From Pseudogracilibacillus sp037071985 (GTDB lineage: Bacteria; Bacillota; Bacilli; Bacillales; Amphibacillaceae): a stretch of 64,000 nucleotides of DNA. The stretch lies in NCBI RefSeq assembly GCF_037071985.1, contig NZ_JAXHDF010000010.1, positions 114,391 to 178,390 on the forward strand, written 5' to 3'. Positions 8,312-17,654 of the stretch are shown piece by piece. The notes beneath the pieces are model-generated. The model worked only from the letters and a program-made list of their open reading frames with translations. It was not told the DNA's origin and did no database searches. Positions within the stretch are counted from its first letter, which is position 1; the number at the start of each line of letters is the position of its first letter. Made by a program: the position numbers and the translations under genes.

Positions 8312-9352
8312 ATGGCGGAAAAATTATCCAACAATTTTTACGTTGCTCGTTCACCTGTTTTTGAATTACTCGTTCTACTCGTTCAAATTTCTGAATTTAA
8401 AACCGTAGAAAAGGAAACTTATCAAAAACAGGAGACTAAAAGACTTTACGACTGGTTTAAAGAGTTACAGCAAGATCTTTCAACTGACTTACTTGAAGAA
8501 ATTAATATGTTTTTTCACCCCGATAGTTTTTTTGGATTATCCTTAATAGAAATGATTTACCTTCATAATCAACATCATGATATTGAAAAATGTTTAGCTT
8601 TTTTAAAAACAGTCGATGCAAAACAAATCGTATCATCCTTCTTTAACACAGGACATAATTTATTTAACAATGAATCAATTTTCTCAAACTCCGCAAAAGT
8701 TCATAAATATATTCAAAACACAACATTACCAAACAATGAGAAATCAAAATTATTTTATCTCTATTTTGATGCAGAAAATACGCAAGAAAAACTTATTTCA
8801 GTTCTTCAACAAGGTTATGATCTAATATATAGATCCAATAGTAAACAGCTTGAAACATCCCATGTGGAAGCAATAGAAAAAATAAAATCATTAAGTGTAC
8901 AACAATTAAATCAGATCATTCGATTTGATGAAAATACACCGTTTGAAAAACTTCCAAACACGATTATCATTATTCCTTCTTATTATCATCATAGTAAAAC
9001 TGTTTTTTCATATGACACTGATTGCGATCTTGTTATAAGTATCACAGGGATTAATTTAATTGAAGAGTTAATGAACGAAAAGGACACCGAAGAAAAAATT
9101 ATTGAATTTGCACGTGCTTTGTCTGATAGTAAAAGGATAAATATTATTCAAGAATTGAACAAACAACCCCGTTATGGTTACGAACTCGCACAACGTCTTA
9201 ACTTATCAAGTCCAACTATATCCCATCATATGTCTATCTTGTTTCGTCTTGGTCTTGTTACAACTACTAAATTTGAAAATAAAATTTATTATGAAGTAAA
9301 TAAAGATAAATTGAAACAATCTATTGCCGAAATGATTGACCTATTAACATAA
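8312..9352 (+). CDS. ArsR-type winged-helix transcriptional regulator with long N-terminal domain
   Basis: The C-terminal 80 residues form a winged-helix domain: EFARALSDSKRINIIQEL, then YELAQRLNLSSPTISHHMSIL as the helix-turn-helix and LVTTTKFENKIYYEV as the wing. No cysteine metal-sensing motif is visible. The first 260 residues are helical, are not a family I can name and may be the sensory part. ATG 8312 is chosen because AGGAAGTGA precedes it at a good distance; an in-frame ATG at 8294 lacks this. At 346 residues it is far longer than a plain ArsR protein. Its target may be itself, the divergent permease or the small gene that follows. Confidence 0.7.
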   Translation: MAEKLSNNFYVARSPVFELLVLLVQISEFKTVEKETYQKQETKRLYDWFKELQQDLSTDLLEEINMFFHPDSFFGLSLIEMIYLHNQHHDIEKCLAFLKTVDAKQIVSSFFNTGHNLFNNESIFSNSAKVHKYIQNTTLPNNEKSKLFYLYFDAENTQEKLISVLQQGYDLIYRSNSKQLETSHVEAIEKIKSLSVQQLNQIIRFDENTPFEKLPNTIIIIPSYYHHSKTVFSYDTDCDLVISITGINLIEELMNEKDTEEKIIEFARALSDSKRINIIQELNKQPRYGYELAQRLNLSSPTISHHMSILFRLGLVTTTKFENKIYYEVNKDKLKQSIAEMIDLLT

Positions 9353-9455
9353 AGAAAATAAATCGATCGATTTTTTCGGCTTATTTTACGTCACCTTATT
9401 TGATAAGTATCAAACATAACATTATATGAATATCAAATTAAAAGGAGGAAATATA

Positions 9456-9620
9456 ATGAATATCAATTTACAAGTTTATTATTACGAAATAAAACAACGA
9501 CAAAAACATCTAAATACAGTTTGTTCATTAGACGCTGGATTTGATGAAAAATCTTTATTAAAAAAGATATTCTCAGGAAAAAATATATTTTATTTTAAGA
9601 AAAGATTTAAACGAACCTGA
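9456..9620 (+). CDS. Small basic protein of 54 residues, unknown
   Basis: AAAGGAGGAAATATA directly before ATG 9456 is one of the strongest ribosome sites of the window. The product is lysine- and tyrosine-rich (LQVYYYEIKQRQKHLN, ending FYFKKRFKRT), has no membrane segment and no motif I know. It is 103 bp downstream of the ArsR-type regulator on the same strand and may be co-transcribed. A ten-codon in-frame extension upstream (from 9426) has no ribosome site. Confidence 0.5.
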   Translation: MNINLQVYYYEIKQRQKHLNTVCSLDAGFDEKSLLKKIFSGKNIFYFKKRFKRT

Positions 9621-9690
9621 CAAATACCTTTATGGTTTAAAATCTCATTACTAAATAATAGCATCTAAGACTATGGATGAGACAAATTGC

Positions 9691-10119
9691 TTATTCTATA
9701 TGCATCTCATTCTTATCATCATTTAAAGTCCTGCAAATATTATTTTCAACTATTAACTGACATTTACTAAAATCCACACTGCTTCTTACATGCTCTTTAG
9801 GAAAAATGAATGTCCACGGCATACTTGTGTGTGCAGGCACTTGACATGGAATACTAAATTTTTCAGTTGCAATTTTTTCGCCGCCAACCAAACAATGAAC
9901 AAGCCGATTTTCAAAATCTATTGCCTGACCACTCCAATTATGAATAAGTATTGTGGTCAGCAACGATTGACGATGATTATAGGCATGCCATAAGTATGTG
10001 ATAAAATCGTTAGCTACATTTGCTTCTTTGAGACGATAAAATTTTTCAAGAATCACTTTGCGATCCGGATCACTTATTGTACGTTCCCAAGCTGGTTCAA
10101 AGTATATATTTTGAGTCAT
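9691..10119 (-). CDS. SLAP-domain protein
   Basis: This is a 142-residue protein resembling the SLAP-domain proteins of Bacillaceae. It has an early WERTISDPDRKVI, a middle block LLTTILIHNWSGQAIDFENRLV and the highly characteristic AHTSMPWTFIFPKEHV near residue 100. It has no signal peptide or membrane segment. In relatives the domain accompanies accessory Sec/S-layer functions, but the role of the free-standing form is not known to me. The start follows GGAGGTACGTC. It stands alone, convergent with the small basic gene. Confidence 0.65.
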   Translation of the reverse strand: MTQNIYFEPAWERTISDPDRKVILEKFYRLKEANVANDFITYLWHAYNHRQSLLTTILIHNWSGQAIDFENRLVHCLVGGEKIATEKFSIPCQVPAHTSMPWTFIFPKEHVRSSVDFSKCQLIVENNICRTLNDDKNEMHIE

Positions 10120-10604
10120 GACGTACCTCCATTTTTAAAAATTAGAACATACTCTCACATTCTTTTTCTTCCTCCTTGCCTATAATAGTAACATTGCTTT
10201 CTCACGGAATGAAAGATTTTTCATTAAAAACTAATAATATAATATTCGAAACTTATTTGGAAAACAACCATGTATGTAAGGTCATTGCTATGAATATTTA
10301 TAAACTCTGTAAAGTCGAGTGGTTTAAACTTTCTATTGGATACCAAGCTCCCTAATATGTTAAAAGAAAATCACGCTATGCAAATATTCGACTTTATTTC
10401 CCGGGAAATGACATTTGGTTACAATCTTATTAGTAAACGTAGAAGGTTAAATAGTATATGTGTAAATGAAACTTTTAAAATATACCGAACAACTTTCAAA
10501 TCTCCACCAACTAAATAATCTATATGATTCTGTTAAAGTATACGAATTAATAAATAATCTATATAATAATCATCATAAGATGCTATAGATCAGGAGATGA
10601 AGCA
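10120..10604. other. Intergenic region with a 14-bp direct repeat
   Basis: No convincing gene lies here. TAAATAATCTATAT occurs at 10512-10525 and again at 10551-10564, starting 39 bp apart, close upstream of the AIM24-family gene. The second copy runs into TATAAT at 10563-10568, a possible -10 box. The two copies may be regulator sites. Confidence 0.4.
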
Positions 10605-11399
10605 ATGAAAAACCATGAAATTGATTACAAACTATTTGGGGACGATATGCAATTTGTCGAAATTGAGCTTGATCCCGAGGAAACAGTAATTGCTGAGGCC
10701 GGCAGTCTGATGATGATGAATGAAGAAATTCAGATGGAAACTATTTTTGGCGATGGATCGTCCACTCAAAATGGCTTAATGGATAAATTACTTGGTGCAG
10801 GTAAACGAGTATTAACTGGTGAAAGTCTATTCATGACGACATTCACAAATAAAGGTACCGGAAAAAAGCATGTATCTTTTGCTTCACCATATCCAGGTAA
10901 AATAATTCCAATTGATTTAAATACGATTAATGGAAAATTAATTTGCCAAAAAGATGCTTTTTTAGCAGCCGCAAAAGGGGTTTCTGTTGGAATTGAGTTT
11001 CAACGAAAAATTGGTGCTGGTTTCTTCGGAGGAGAAGGGTTTATCATGCAGAAACTTGCGGGAGACGGCATGGCCTTTATTCATGCAGGTGGAACTATTC
11101 ATCAAAAAGACCTTCAAGCTGGCGAAACATTAAAGGTAGATACAGGCTGTCTTGTTGCGATGACAGGTGGAGTTGATTATGATATTGAGTTCGTACGTGG
11201 CGTTAAAACAGCATTGTTTGGGGGCGAAGGGTTGTTCTTTGCAACATTAAAAGGGCCAGGGACTGTTTGGGTTCAATCACTTCCTTTCAGCAGACTGGCA
11301 AGCCGAGTATTTGCTGCTGCTCCACAACACGGGGGTTCAAAAGACGAAGGTAGTATCGTCGGCGGATTATTTAACATACTGGGTGGCGACAGAAAATAG
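10605..11399 (+). CDS. TIGR00266/AIM24-family protein
   Basis: This cytoplasmic double-beta-helix protein of 264 residues has the family signatures AEAGSLMMMNEEIQMET, ESLFMTTFTNKG, GFFGGEGFIMQKLAGDGMAFIHAGG and FGGEGLFFATLKGPGTVWVQSLPFSRLA. In bacteria the family has no firmly assigned activity; yeast Aim24 is mitochondrial. The C-terminal 30 residues are glycine-rich (GGSKDEGSIVGGLFN). The start follows AGGAGATGAAGCA. It is a single gene, convergent with the lipoprotein gene. Confidence 0.85.
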   Translation: MKNHEIDYKLFGDDMQFVEIELDPEETVIAEAGSLMMMNEEIQMETIFGDGSSTQNGLMDKLLGAGKRVLTGESLFMTTFTNKGTGKKHVSFASPYPGKIIPIDLNTINGKLICQKDAFLAAAKGVSVGIEFQRKIGAGFFGGEGFIMQKLAGDGMAFIHAGGTIHQKDLQAGETLKVDTGCLVAMTGGVDYDIEFVRGVKTALFGGEGLFFATLKGPGTVWVQSLPFSRLASRVFAAAPQHGGSKDEGSIVGGLFNILGGDRK

Positions 11400-11446
11400 T
11401 AAATAAAAGGAGGAAAGATGAAACAAGAAATTTCCTCCTCATTCAA

Positions 11447-11866
11447 TCACTCTTCAATGGAAAATGTTCCTTCTACAAGAAGATTGGTCTCATCTTTAAA
11501 TATACGAACAATATAATCACCTGGCTCATACTCACCATCATAATCGACAACGTGAAACTCATATAACATTTCATTCCATGTAGGGTCTACTTTGTCATAC
11601 CATTCTTCGTAAATTTCTTCTTTATTATTATCATTTTTCAATGTTGTAATCTTTATTTCACTCGTTCCAAAAGCTTTTTTCGAATAAGCTTCTAATAAAA
11701 AATCTTCATTAGACCGAAATGTAGACTTTTTATCTTGAATTCCATCCTCAAATGTCCCCGTACCGAAAATCATTCCTTCTCTACCACCAATTACATCCAA
11801 AATTGTTCCACAACCGGATAAAAAAAGAAGAACCATTAACATAGAAATACCAATAAACTTCTTCAT
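11447..11866 (-). CDS. Small lipoprotein of unknown function
   Basis: The product has a typical short signal peptide ending in the lipobox FLSGC, followed by about 120 residues rich in beta-strand patterns. EAYSKKAFGTSEIKITTLK and YDGEYEPGDYIVRIFKDE look like an extracellular Ig-like fold. ATG 11866 (MKKFIG) is preferred: a TTG five codons upstream overlaps the GGGGG that serves as ribosome site. No enzyme motif is seen. It probably sits on the outer face of the cytoplasmic membrane. Confidence 0.7.
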   Translation of the reverse strand: MKKFIGISMLMVLLFLSGCGTILDVIGGREGMIFGTGTFEDGIQDKKSTFRSNEDFLLEAYSKKAFGTSEIKITTLKNDNNKEEIYEEWYDKVDPTWNEMLYEFHVVDYDGEYEPGDYIVRIFKDETNLLVEGTFSIEE

Positions 11867-11963
11867 CCATGTATCCCCCAATTATTAATTTAGCAAGTTG
11901 TTTATGTATAATTGATAATGTATATGTATATACATGCTACTATTATTTATCTTATCAAATAGT

Positions 11964-11990
11964 GAAACCACCTTCAAAAAGAAGGTGGCT
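11964..11990 (-). terminator. Terminator of the diphosphoglycerate-synthetase-like gene
   Basis: CCACCTTC-AAAAA-GAAGGTGG is an 8-bp GC-rich stem located 20 bp past the stop of the minus-strand gene and followed on that strand by a TTT-rich run. Confidence 0.65.
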
Positions 11991-12011
11991 TCTTCACCAT
12001 TGCTATTCCGA

Positions 12012-13373
12012 TTATGCCTGTTCTACCGATTCTTTTTTCAACTTATGTTTTTTAACGAAATCATTTAATATTTCTTTTAAATTCGGATTACCGACCTCAT
12101 CTAAGTCATAATGAACCCGTGTGCACGGCTTATTAATATCGATGATTCTAGATAAATCAATCGGTGTCCCGATAATAACTGCATCACAGTCTGTTTGATT
12201 AATTGTTTCTTCTAAATCTTTTAATTGTTGTTCCCCATATCCCATTGCCGGAAGAACATTGCCAATATGGCTATATTTTGAAAATGTATCTTTAATAGAA
12301 CCAACCGCAAATGGACGCGGATCAACCGATTCAGTTGCTTCCAAACGCTGTGCAGCAACCATACCTGCTCCAATATTCATTTCGCCATGTGTAAGTGTCG
12401 GTCCATCCTCTACGATTAACACACGTTTTCCTTTAATAATTTCTGGATTATCAACTGTTATAGTTGATTCAGCTTTAATAATTGTGCTATCAGGACTTAC
12501 ACGTTTAATATTATTTTCAACAATTTCAATCGACTCTTGATCTGCACTATCAATCTTGTTAATAATTGAAACATCAGTCGTTCTTAAAGCAACCTCACCT
12601 GGGTAATACTTTAACTCATGTCCCGGACGATGTGGGTCTAAAACTGTTACGGCTAAGTCTGGCTCGTAAAATGAGAAATCATTATTACCGCCATCCCATA
12701 AAATCACATCACAACCATCTGGGTCATTTTCAACCGCTGTTAATATATCTGCATAATCAACTCCAGCATAAACCGTATTTCCCCGTGCTACATGCGGCTC
12801 ATACTCTTCCATCTCTTCAATCGTACATTTATGTTTCTCAAGATCTTCCACAGTCGCAAACCGCTGTACACGCTGTGCATTCAAATCACCGTACGGCATC
12901 GGATGTCTAACTGCGATAACTTTGATATCTTGTTCCAATAATGTTTCAATAATTTTACGTGATGTTTGGCTTTTACCAGTTCCCGTTCTAACCGCACAAA
13001 CAGAAATAACAGGCTTATTACTTTTTAACATCGTATTTTTCGGTCCAAGTAGTGTAAAATCCGCTCCTGCTGCATTAACGATCGCACTAACGCTCATCAC
13101 TTCCTCATAAGGAACGTCGCTATAAGCGAAAACACATTCATCAACATTAAACTCTTTTATTAACGATGGTAATTCATCCTGTGAATAAATTGGAATTCCT
13201 TCCTTATACAATTCTCCAGCCAATTCACTCGGATATTTACGACCATCTATATCAGGAATTTGTGCAGCAGTAAAAGCTACGACATTAAATTCCACTTTGT
13301 TTCTATAATACGTATTAAAATTATGAAAATCTCTTCCAGCAGCACCTATAATAATAATATTTTTCTTATCCAA
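12012..13373 (-). CDS. Cyclic 2,3-diphosphoglycerate synthetase-like P-loop protein
   Basis: This 453-residue protein matches the bacterial relatives of the archaeal cyclic 2,3-diphosphoglycerate synthetase. It starts with a Rossmann-like KNIIIIGAAGRDFHNFN, has a P-loop CAVRTGTGKSQTSRK near residue 130, a conserved VRHPMPYGDL and ILWDGGNNDFSFY (Walker-B-like), and DPHRPGHELKYYPGE. Most Bacilli do not make the cyclic compound, so the true substrate is uncertain; GTPase annotations are also common for this family. The start is TTG 13373, preceded by AGGGAGAGAG. The gene stands alone behind its own promoter. Confidence 0.75.
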   Translation of the reverse strand: MDKKNIIIIGAAGRDFHNFNTYYRNKVEFNVVAFTAAQIPDIDGRKYPSELAGELYKEGIPIYSQDELPSLIKEFNVDECVFAYSDVPYEEVMSVSAIVNAAGADFTLLGPKNTMLKSNKPVISVCAVRTGTGKSQTSRKIIETLLEQDIKVIAVRHPMPYGDLNAQRVQRFATVEDLEKHKCTIEEMEEYEPHVARGNTVYAGVDYADILTAVENDPDGCDVILWDGGNNDFSFYEPDLAVTVLDPHRPGHELKYYPGEVALRTTDVSIINKIDSADQESIEIVENNIKRVSPDSTIIKAESTITVDNPEIIKGKRVLIVEDGPTLTHGEMNIGAGMVAAQRLEATESVDPRPFAVGSIKDTFSKYSHIGNVLPAMGYGEQQLKDLEETINQTDCDAVIIGTPIDLSRIIDINKPCTRVHYDLDEVGNPNLKEILNDFVKKHKLKKESVEQA

Positions 13374-13411
13374 CGCACTCTCTCCCTAAACATTCGAATC
13401 TGTTAGTATTT

Positions 13412-13440
13412 ATTATACATAAATATGTATAAAAATACAA
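13412..13440 (-). promoter_or_regulatory. Sigma-A promoter of the preceding gene
   Basis: TTGTAT (13435-13440) and TATAAT (13412-13417) are 17 bp apart on the minus strand, 40 bp before the TTG start at 13373. Confidence 0.5.
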
Positions 13441-13795
13441 AGGGAAAATGACTTTTTTTTAATGTTTTTTTAAAAAAGAAAAATTTAAGGTCATAACCTT
13501 CAAATCAAACGGTGTCAATTACGTTCTAACTATTGAACAATGAGGATATGACTTCAGATATTATGGGGATGAAGTTTCTATTAACCAAATTATATATTCG
13601 CAAAAAGAGGAGTGCATAAAACGGTAGGGAATTATTGATGGGGCAGAGAATAAAAGGTATGAGTATTGAATTAAAAATCATACAGAGTCGATTCGCCCTC
13701 TGAATGTGGTACACAAAACACTAATTTAGGGAAAACGACTCTGCTGAACTGGCTGAAAACTGACTTAGCACCAAGTAAGAAAAGGTTCTACTTAC
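13441..13795. other. Intergenic region with long-looped inverted repeat
   Basis: No credible gene is seen. CAGAGTCG (13683-13690) pairs with CGACTCTG (13737-13744) across a 46-nt loop. On the minus strand it is followed by TATGATTTTTAA, so it may end rluA transcription. A 62-codon minus-strand open frame has no ribosome site and a composition unlike a protein. Confidence 0.35.
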
Positions 13796-14695
13796 TTAAT
13801 TAGACATTTTCCAAAATGTCTTAGGAGCAGGACTGTTAAAGGTAAGCTCTTCATTTGTTGTTGGATGGGTAAGTGTTAATTTATGGGCATGAAGACCAAG
13901 CCTGCGAATTGGGTTTGACTGAGCACCATATTTTTTATCGCCGACTACTGGATGACCTAGATCTTGCATATGCACTCGAATTTGATTTTTTCGCCCTGTC
14001 ACCAAATGAACTTCGAGCAACGAAAACCGATTATTTGATTGCAACACTGTGTAATTTGTTTTGGCAAACTGGCCATCATTTTTTTCCGAACTTGAATACA
14101 TACGATGTGCCTTTGTTTCCCTCAGCCATGAAGTAATGGTTCCAGACTTTTCTTTCACTTTCCCTTCTACAAGCGCCAGATATCCTCGCTCCTTGACTCT
14201 CTTGTTCCAGCTATCTTGCAACTGACGTTTTACCTGTTCATTTTTGGCAAACATCATGACACCAGATGTGTCTTGATCCAATCTATGAACAATGTAAATC
14301 TGATTACGCGGATTCTTTTTTCTAACATAATCCATTAACTGATGATGAGCTGTTTTTCGCTTTTCTTTTTGATTTGCAATGGATAGTAAGCCTGCTTCTT
14401 TATCAATGACTATCATTTCTGTGTCTTCATAAAGAATCGACATTCCGATTAATGCGCCTTCTCTCCTAGCTTCTTTATTTGGTAAGACGGAGACAATCTG
14501 CCCGGGGTTAAGTTCATATTTATAAAAAGTTTCAATATGATCATCGACAGATACCTGTCCACGCTCCAGTATTGACTTTACGGAGTTTCGTCCACGTTTA
14601 GGCATTACCTTTAACAGGAAAAGTAATAAAGTAGTTGACTCTTCAACCGCATAATGCTTTGATTTGCTCGCTAGATGTTTTTTATTGTTAGGCAA
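13796..14695 (-). CDS. RluA-family 23S/tRNA pseudouridine synthase
   Basis: This RNA-modifying enzyme converts uridine to pseudouridine. It has an N-terminal S4-like RNA-binding segment (RNSVKSILERGQVSVDD), the catalytic motif HRLDQDTSG with aspartate 140, and the late VTGRKNQIRVHMQDLGHPVVGD block. 299 residues is typical of the RluD-like paralogues of Bacilli. The start is TTG 14695, with AAGGAG upstream. It is a single gene, divergent from an MFS transporter. Which uridine it modifies cannot be told. Confidence 0.85.
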   Translation of the reverse strand: MPNNKKHLASKSKHYAVEESTTLLLFLLKVMPKRGRNSVKSILERGQVSVDDHIETFYKYELNPGQIVSVLPNKEARREGALIGMSILYEDTEMIVIDKEAGLLSIANQKEKRKTAHHQLMDYVRKKNPRNQIYIVHRLDQDTSGVMMFAKNEQVKRQLQDSWNKRVKERGYLALVEGKVKEKSGTITSWLRETKAHRMYSSSEKNDGQFAKTNYTVLQSNNRFSLLEVHLVTGRKNQIRVHMQDLGHPVVGDKKYGAQSNPIRRLGLHAHKLTLTHPTTNEELTFNSPAPKTFWKMSN

Positions 14696-14913
14696 TAGTA
14701 TAACTCCTTTTATCGTACATATTGTATACTTTATTGTTCTTCTATATTTTCAAGCTAATTATAGCGCATATATATAGGAAACTTCTATTTCTTGGTGTAT
14801 TATACCATTCTTGCCATGGATTTGTTCTTTTTAAGTTCATATGAATTTATTTGATAAGATTTGGTAAACTGAACAAAGTAACTAAGAACATTGATTTTTT
14901 GTGAGGTGATTTA

Positions 14914-16251
14914 ATGACAAGTACAACGCCGAAACCATGGATATTCTTATTAACAATCGGTCTAGGCACCTTATTAAATCCGTTAAATTCGTCAATGATC
15001 TCTGTCGCGTTAACACAGATGCAACGTGATTTTTCCTTAACATTTGCTGATGCGTCTTGGCTTATATCCGTCTTTTATCTAGCAAGTTCAGTTGGTCAAC
15101 CTGTTATGGGAAAACTAAGCGATATGTTCGGTGCGAAACGTTTATTTATTGCCGGCCTTATTCTAATCGTTTTCGCTTGTGGATTAGCACCATTTGCACC
15201 GAATTATGGATTTTTACTAGGTTGTCGTGCCTTGCAGGCAATTGGTAGTTCTACCTTGTTTCCAAGCGGGATGAGTATGATACGTGCACATATTACGACA
15301 AATCAAGCTCGCGCGATTAGCTTTATTAGCATATTTTCTTCCACATCAGCAGCATTTGGACCGACAATCGGAGGGCTAGTAGTCGCTAATTGGAATTGGC
15401 CCGCTATCTTCCTCATAAATATTCCGATAATTATCGTCGCCTTTTTTATGGCAATTTTCTTCTTACCACAGACAAGTAAAGTGAATATTGACCTTAAACG
15501 AATTGACATGATCGGGATCATTCTGTTCATTATTTCTGTATTCGGATTAATTTTATTCTTGCTCTCCTTAGCCGAGCATATTCGTTGGTGGGCATTGATT
15601 ATCTTTGTCTTTTTCGGAATCCTTTTCTTCCAATTTGAGAGGAAGAAAAAAGAGCCTTTTATCGATGTTGAAGCACTACGTAACAATAAAAATGTTACTA
15701 TTGTTTATGTTTTATTTATGTTGATCAACGCTGTTTACTATAACTATTTTTTCGGTCTGCCAACGCTTTTACAACAAGTACGCGGGTATAGTGAGGAACA
15801 CACTGGTCTTATTATGCTTGCACTAGCAGGCTTTAGCGTCATCGTTACCCCGTTAGTAGGAATTCTTATCGACCGAAAAGGAGCAAAGCCAGCTGCAATT
15901 ATTGGGGCAATTTTTCTTCTTATCGGTACAGGACTTTTACTTACTTACAATGAAAATTCCGTACTTTGGTTGCTGATGATGAATATGGCAATCCTCGGAA
16001 TCAGTAATGGGTTTAATAATATATCTGCCCAGACAGCACTCTATGAACATATTGACGAAAAAGATACTGGTTCCGCTTCCGGTTTATTTCAAACAAGTCG
16101 TTACTTAGGGGCAATTTTATCTAGTAGCTTCCTCGGCTTGTCATTTACAGGACATCTTGATATTGCACATTTTCACATAGTAGCTATCGTTTCCTTTATA
16201 GCTTGTGTGGGGATTGTTTGGTTAACTTTACTATTGCCAAAGAAGAGTTAG
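14914..16251 (+). CDS. MFS drug exporter
   Basis: This is a proton-driven exporter of the major facilitator superfamily. It has about 12 predicted membrane segments in 445 residues. The drug-pump motif C-like LNPLNSSMISVALTQMQRDF lies in the first segment, the motif A loop GKLSDMFGAKRLF after segment 2, GSSTLFPSGMSMIRAHI after segment 4 and FGPTIGGLVVANWNWPAIFLINIP in segment 5. The last two features are typical of the DHA2/Bmr-like branch. The start follows GAGGTGATTTA. No dedicated regulator is adjacent. The substrate is unknown. Confidence 0.8.
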   Translation: MTSTTPKPWIFLLTIGLGTLLNPLNSSMISVALTQMQRDFSLTFADASWLISVFYLASSVGQPVMGKLSDMFGAKRLFIAGLILIVFACGLAPFAPNYGFLLGCRALQAIGSSTLFPSGMSMIRAHITTNQARAISFISIFSSTSAAFGPTIGGLVVANWNWPAIFLINIPIIIVAFFMAIFFLPQTSKVNIDLKRIDMIGIILFIISVFGLILFLLSLAEHIRWWALIIFVFFGILFFQFERKKKEPFIDVEALRNNKNVTIVYVLFMLINAVYYNYFFGLPTLLQQVRGYSEEHTGLIMLALAGFSVIVTPLVGILIDRKGAKPAAIIGAIFLLIGTGLLLTYNENSVLWLLMMNMAILGISNGFNNISAQTALYEHIDEKDTGSASGLFQTSRYLGAILSSSFLGLSFTGHLDIAHFHIVAIVSFIACVGIVWLTLLLPKKS

Positions 16252-16360
16252 AAAAAAATAAAATTAACTGTATCTCTTCACATATTACAGTAAATGATTT
16301 GAAATCTAGTCGGTTTACTTTTTATCTAATTAAGGAAAACTAGTTTAGAGGTGAAAAGAG

Positions 16361-17224
16361 ATGAAGAAACAACATAAACCGGAAACAACCAGGCATTTAA
16401 TAAGAAGATATATTTTTCTCGTAATCGGAGCAACACTAGCTGCAACTGCAATTGAATTGTTTTTAGTTGAAAATACTATTATTGATGGTGGGATTATCGG
16501 GATTTCTCTATTACTCAATCATTTAACAAATATCAACTTCGGTATATTAGTATTCGTGATTAATTTACCTTTTTTATATTTCGGGTATAAATACATTGGA
16601 AAGAGTTTCTCTTTTGCATCTCTGTTCGGAATTATCATCTTAGCTGTCATCGAACCAAGCCTGCAACCATTTCCTGCTATTACAAACGAGCCTCTCCTTG
16701 CAACAGTTTTCGGAGGATTGATACTGGGAGCCGGAGTAGGTATTGTCATTCGAGTAGGTGGAGCATTAGATGGAACGGAAATTTTAAGTATTTTACTTAC
16801 GAAAAAAATTCCCTTTTCAGTCGGCGAAATGGTCATGTTTTTTAATATCTTCATTTTTGGCTGGGCAGGCTTTGTACTTGGCTGGGAACAAGCTATGTAT
16901 TCGATACTTACCTATTACATCGCTTCGAAGACGATCGATGCTATTACCCAAGGGTTTAACGATACGAAAGCAGCCATCATTGTGTCCGATCAATATGAAG
17001 AAATTGCAGATACAATTAATCAACGGCTCGGTCGCACTGTAACCAGATTACATGGTCAAGGAGGTTTTTTCGGTGAAGAAAAAGATATCATCTATGTTGT
17101 TATTATCCGACTGGAAATTTCAAAATTAAAAGATATTATTTACGAAATTGATCCTAATGCTTTTACGACGATAATGGATGCTCAAGAAGCGCGAGGAGGA
17201 AAGTTTAAATCAGCGATACATTAA
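16361..17224 (+). CDS. YitT-family membrane protein
   Basis: This is a membrane protein with a five- to six-segment YitT domain (early FLVENTIIDGGIIGISLLLNHLTN; GVGIVIRVGGALDGTEILSILL) and a C-terminal soluble DUF2179 domain (AAIIVSDQYEEIADTINQRLGRTVTRLHGQGGF). 287 residues is the usual length of this widespread family, several copies of which occur in each Bacillus genome. The molecular function is unknown. The start follows GAGGTGAAAAGAG. It is 110 bp after the MFS gene and may have its own promoter. Confidence 0.85.
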   Translation: MKKQHKPETTRHLIRRYIFLVIGATLAATAIELFLVENTIIDGGIIGISLLLNHLTNINFGILVFVINLPFLYFGYKYIGKSFSFASLFGIIILAVIEPSLQPFPAITNEPLLATVFGGLILGAGVGIVIRVGGALDGTEILSILLTKKIPFSVGEMVMFFNIFIFGWAGFVLGWEQAMYSILTYYIASKTIDAITQGFNDTKAAIIVSDQYEEIADTINQRLGRTVTRLHGQGGFFGEEKDIIYVVIIRLEISKLKDIIYEIDPNAFTTIMDAQEARGGKFKSAIH

Positions 17225-17288
17225 AAAGCAAACATAGACTTATCGAGGTAAAAAGGAAAATAGCAATACATAAATCATTTAATCAAAA

Positions 17289-17326
17289 ATCGTTCGCTCA
17301 TTAATTAAACAAATGAACGAACGATA
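17289..17326 (+). terminator. Hairpin after the YitT gene
   Basis: ATCGTTCGCTCAT and ATGAACGAACGAT form a near-perfect 13-bp stem. It lies between the convergent YitT gene and the chemoreceptor remnant and could serve both directions. Confidence 0.5.
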
Positions 17327-17339
17327 GTAACTACTCTTT

Positions 17340-17654
17340 TTATAATTTAAACTGTCCTACTATTTCATTTAATTCTTCTGCAAGTTTTGCCAAGTCATTT
17401 GAACTAAATGATATTTCCTCCATAGAGGCACTTGCCTGTTCAGAAGATGCCGATGTCTCTTCAATGCCAGCTGCCGATTCTTCTGATACTGCAGCAATAT
17501 CTTCGATCGAATTATTTATTTCTTGACCTCTTGTTGCCATGCTCTCTAAATTGCCAGATACGAGTCGAATATTATTGACCATTTCCATGACCGCAGAATT
17601 AATACCGATAAACTTCTCAGCTGTTGTTTCAATTTGCTGAGTACCTTCTTCCAC
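17340..17654 (-). pseudogene. 3' remnant of a methyl-accepting chemotaxis protein
   Basis: About 104 codons encode only the C-terminal end of a chemoreceptor signalling domain: VEEGTQQIETTAEKFIGIN, then IEDIAAVSEESAAGIEETSASSEQ (an adaptation-site region with repeated E/S pairs) and the terminal LAKLAEELNEIVGQFKL. Full receptors are 500-660 residues with membrane segments, a HAMP domain and the hairpin tip, all of which are missing. Immediately upstream an in-frame TAA breaks the frame and the similarity ends. There is no convincing ribosome site. This is most simply a decayed or recombination-trimmed gene. Confidence 0.75.

Noticed and set aside
10336..10518. 60-codon plus-strand open frame before the AIM24-family gene
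   Set aside because: No ribosome site, composition unlike a protein, and it overlaps a promoter-proximal direct repeat.
13526..13714. 62-codon minus-strand open frame downstream of rluA
   Set aside because: No start signal, hydrophobic-looking only because the DNA is AT-rich, and it runs through an inverted repeat.
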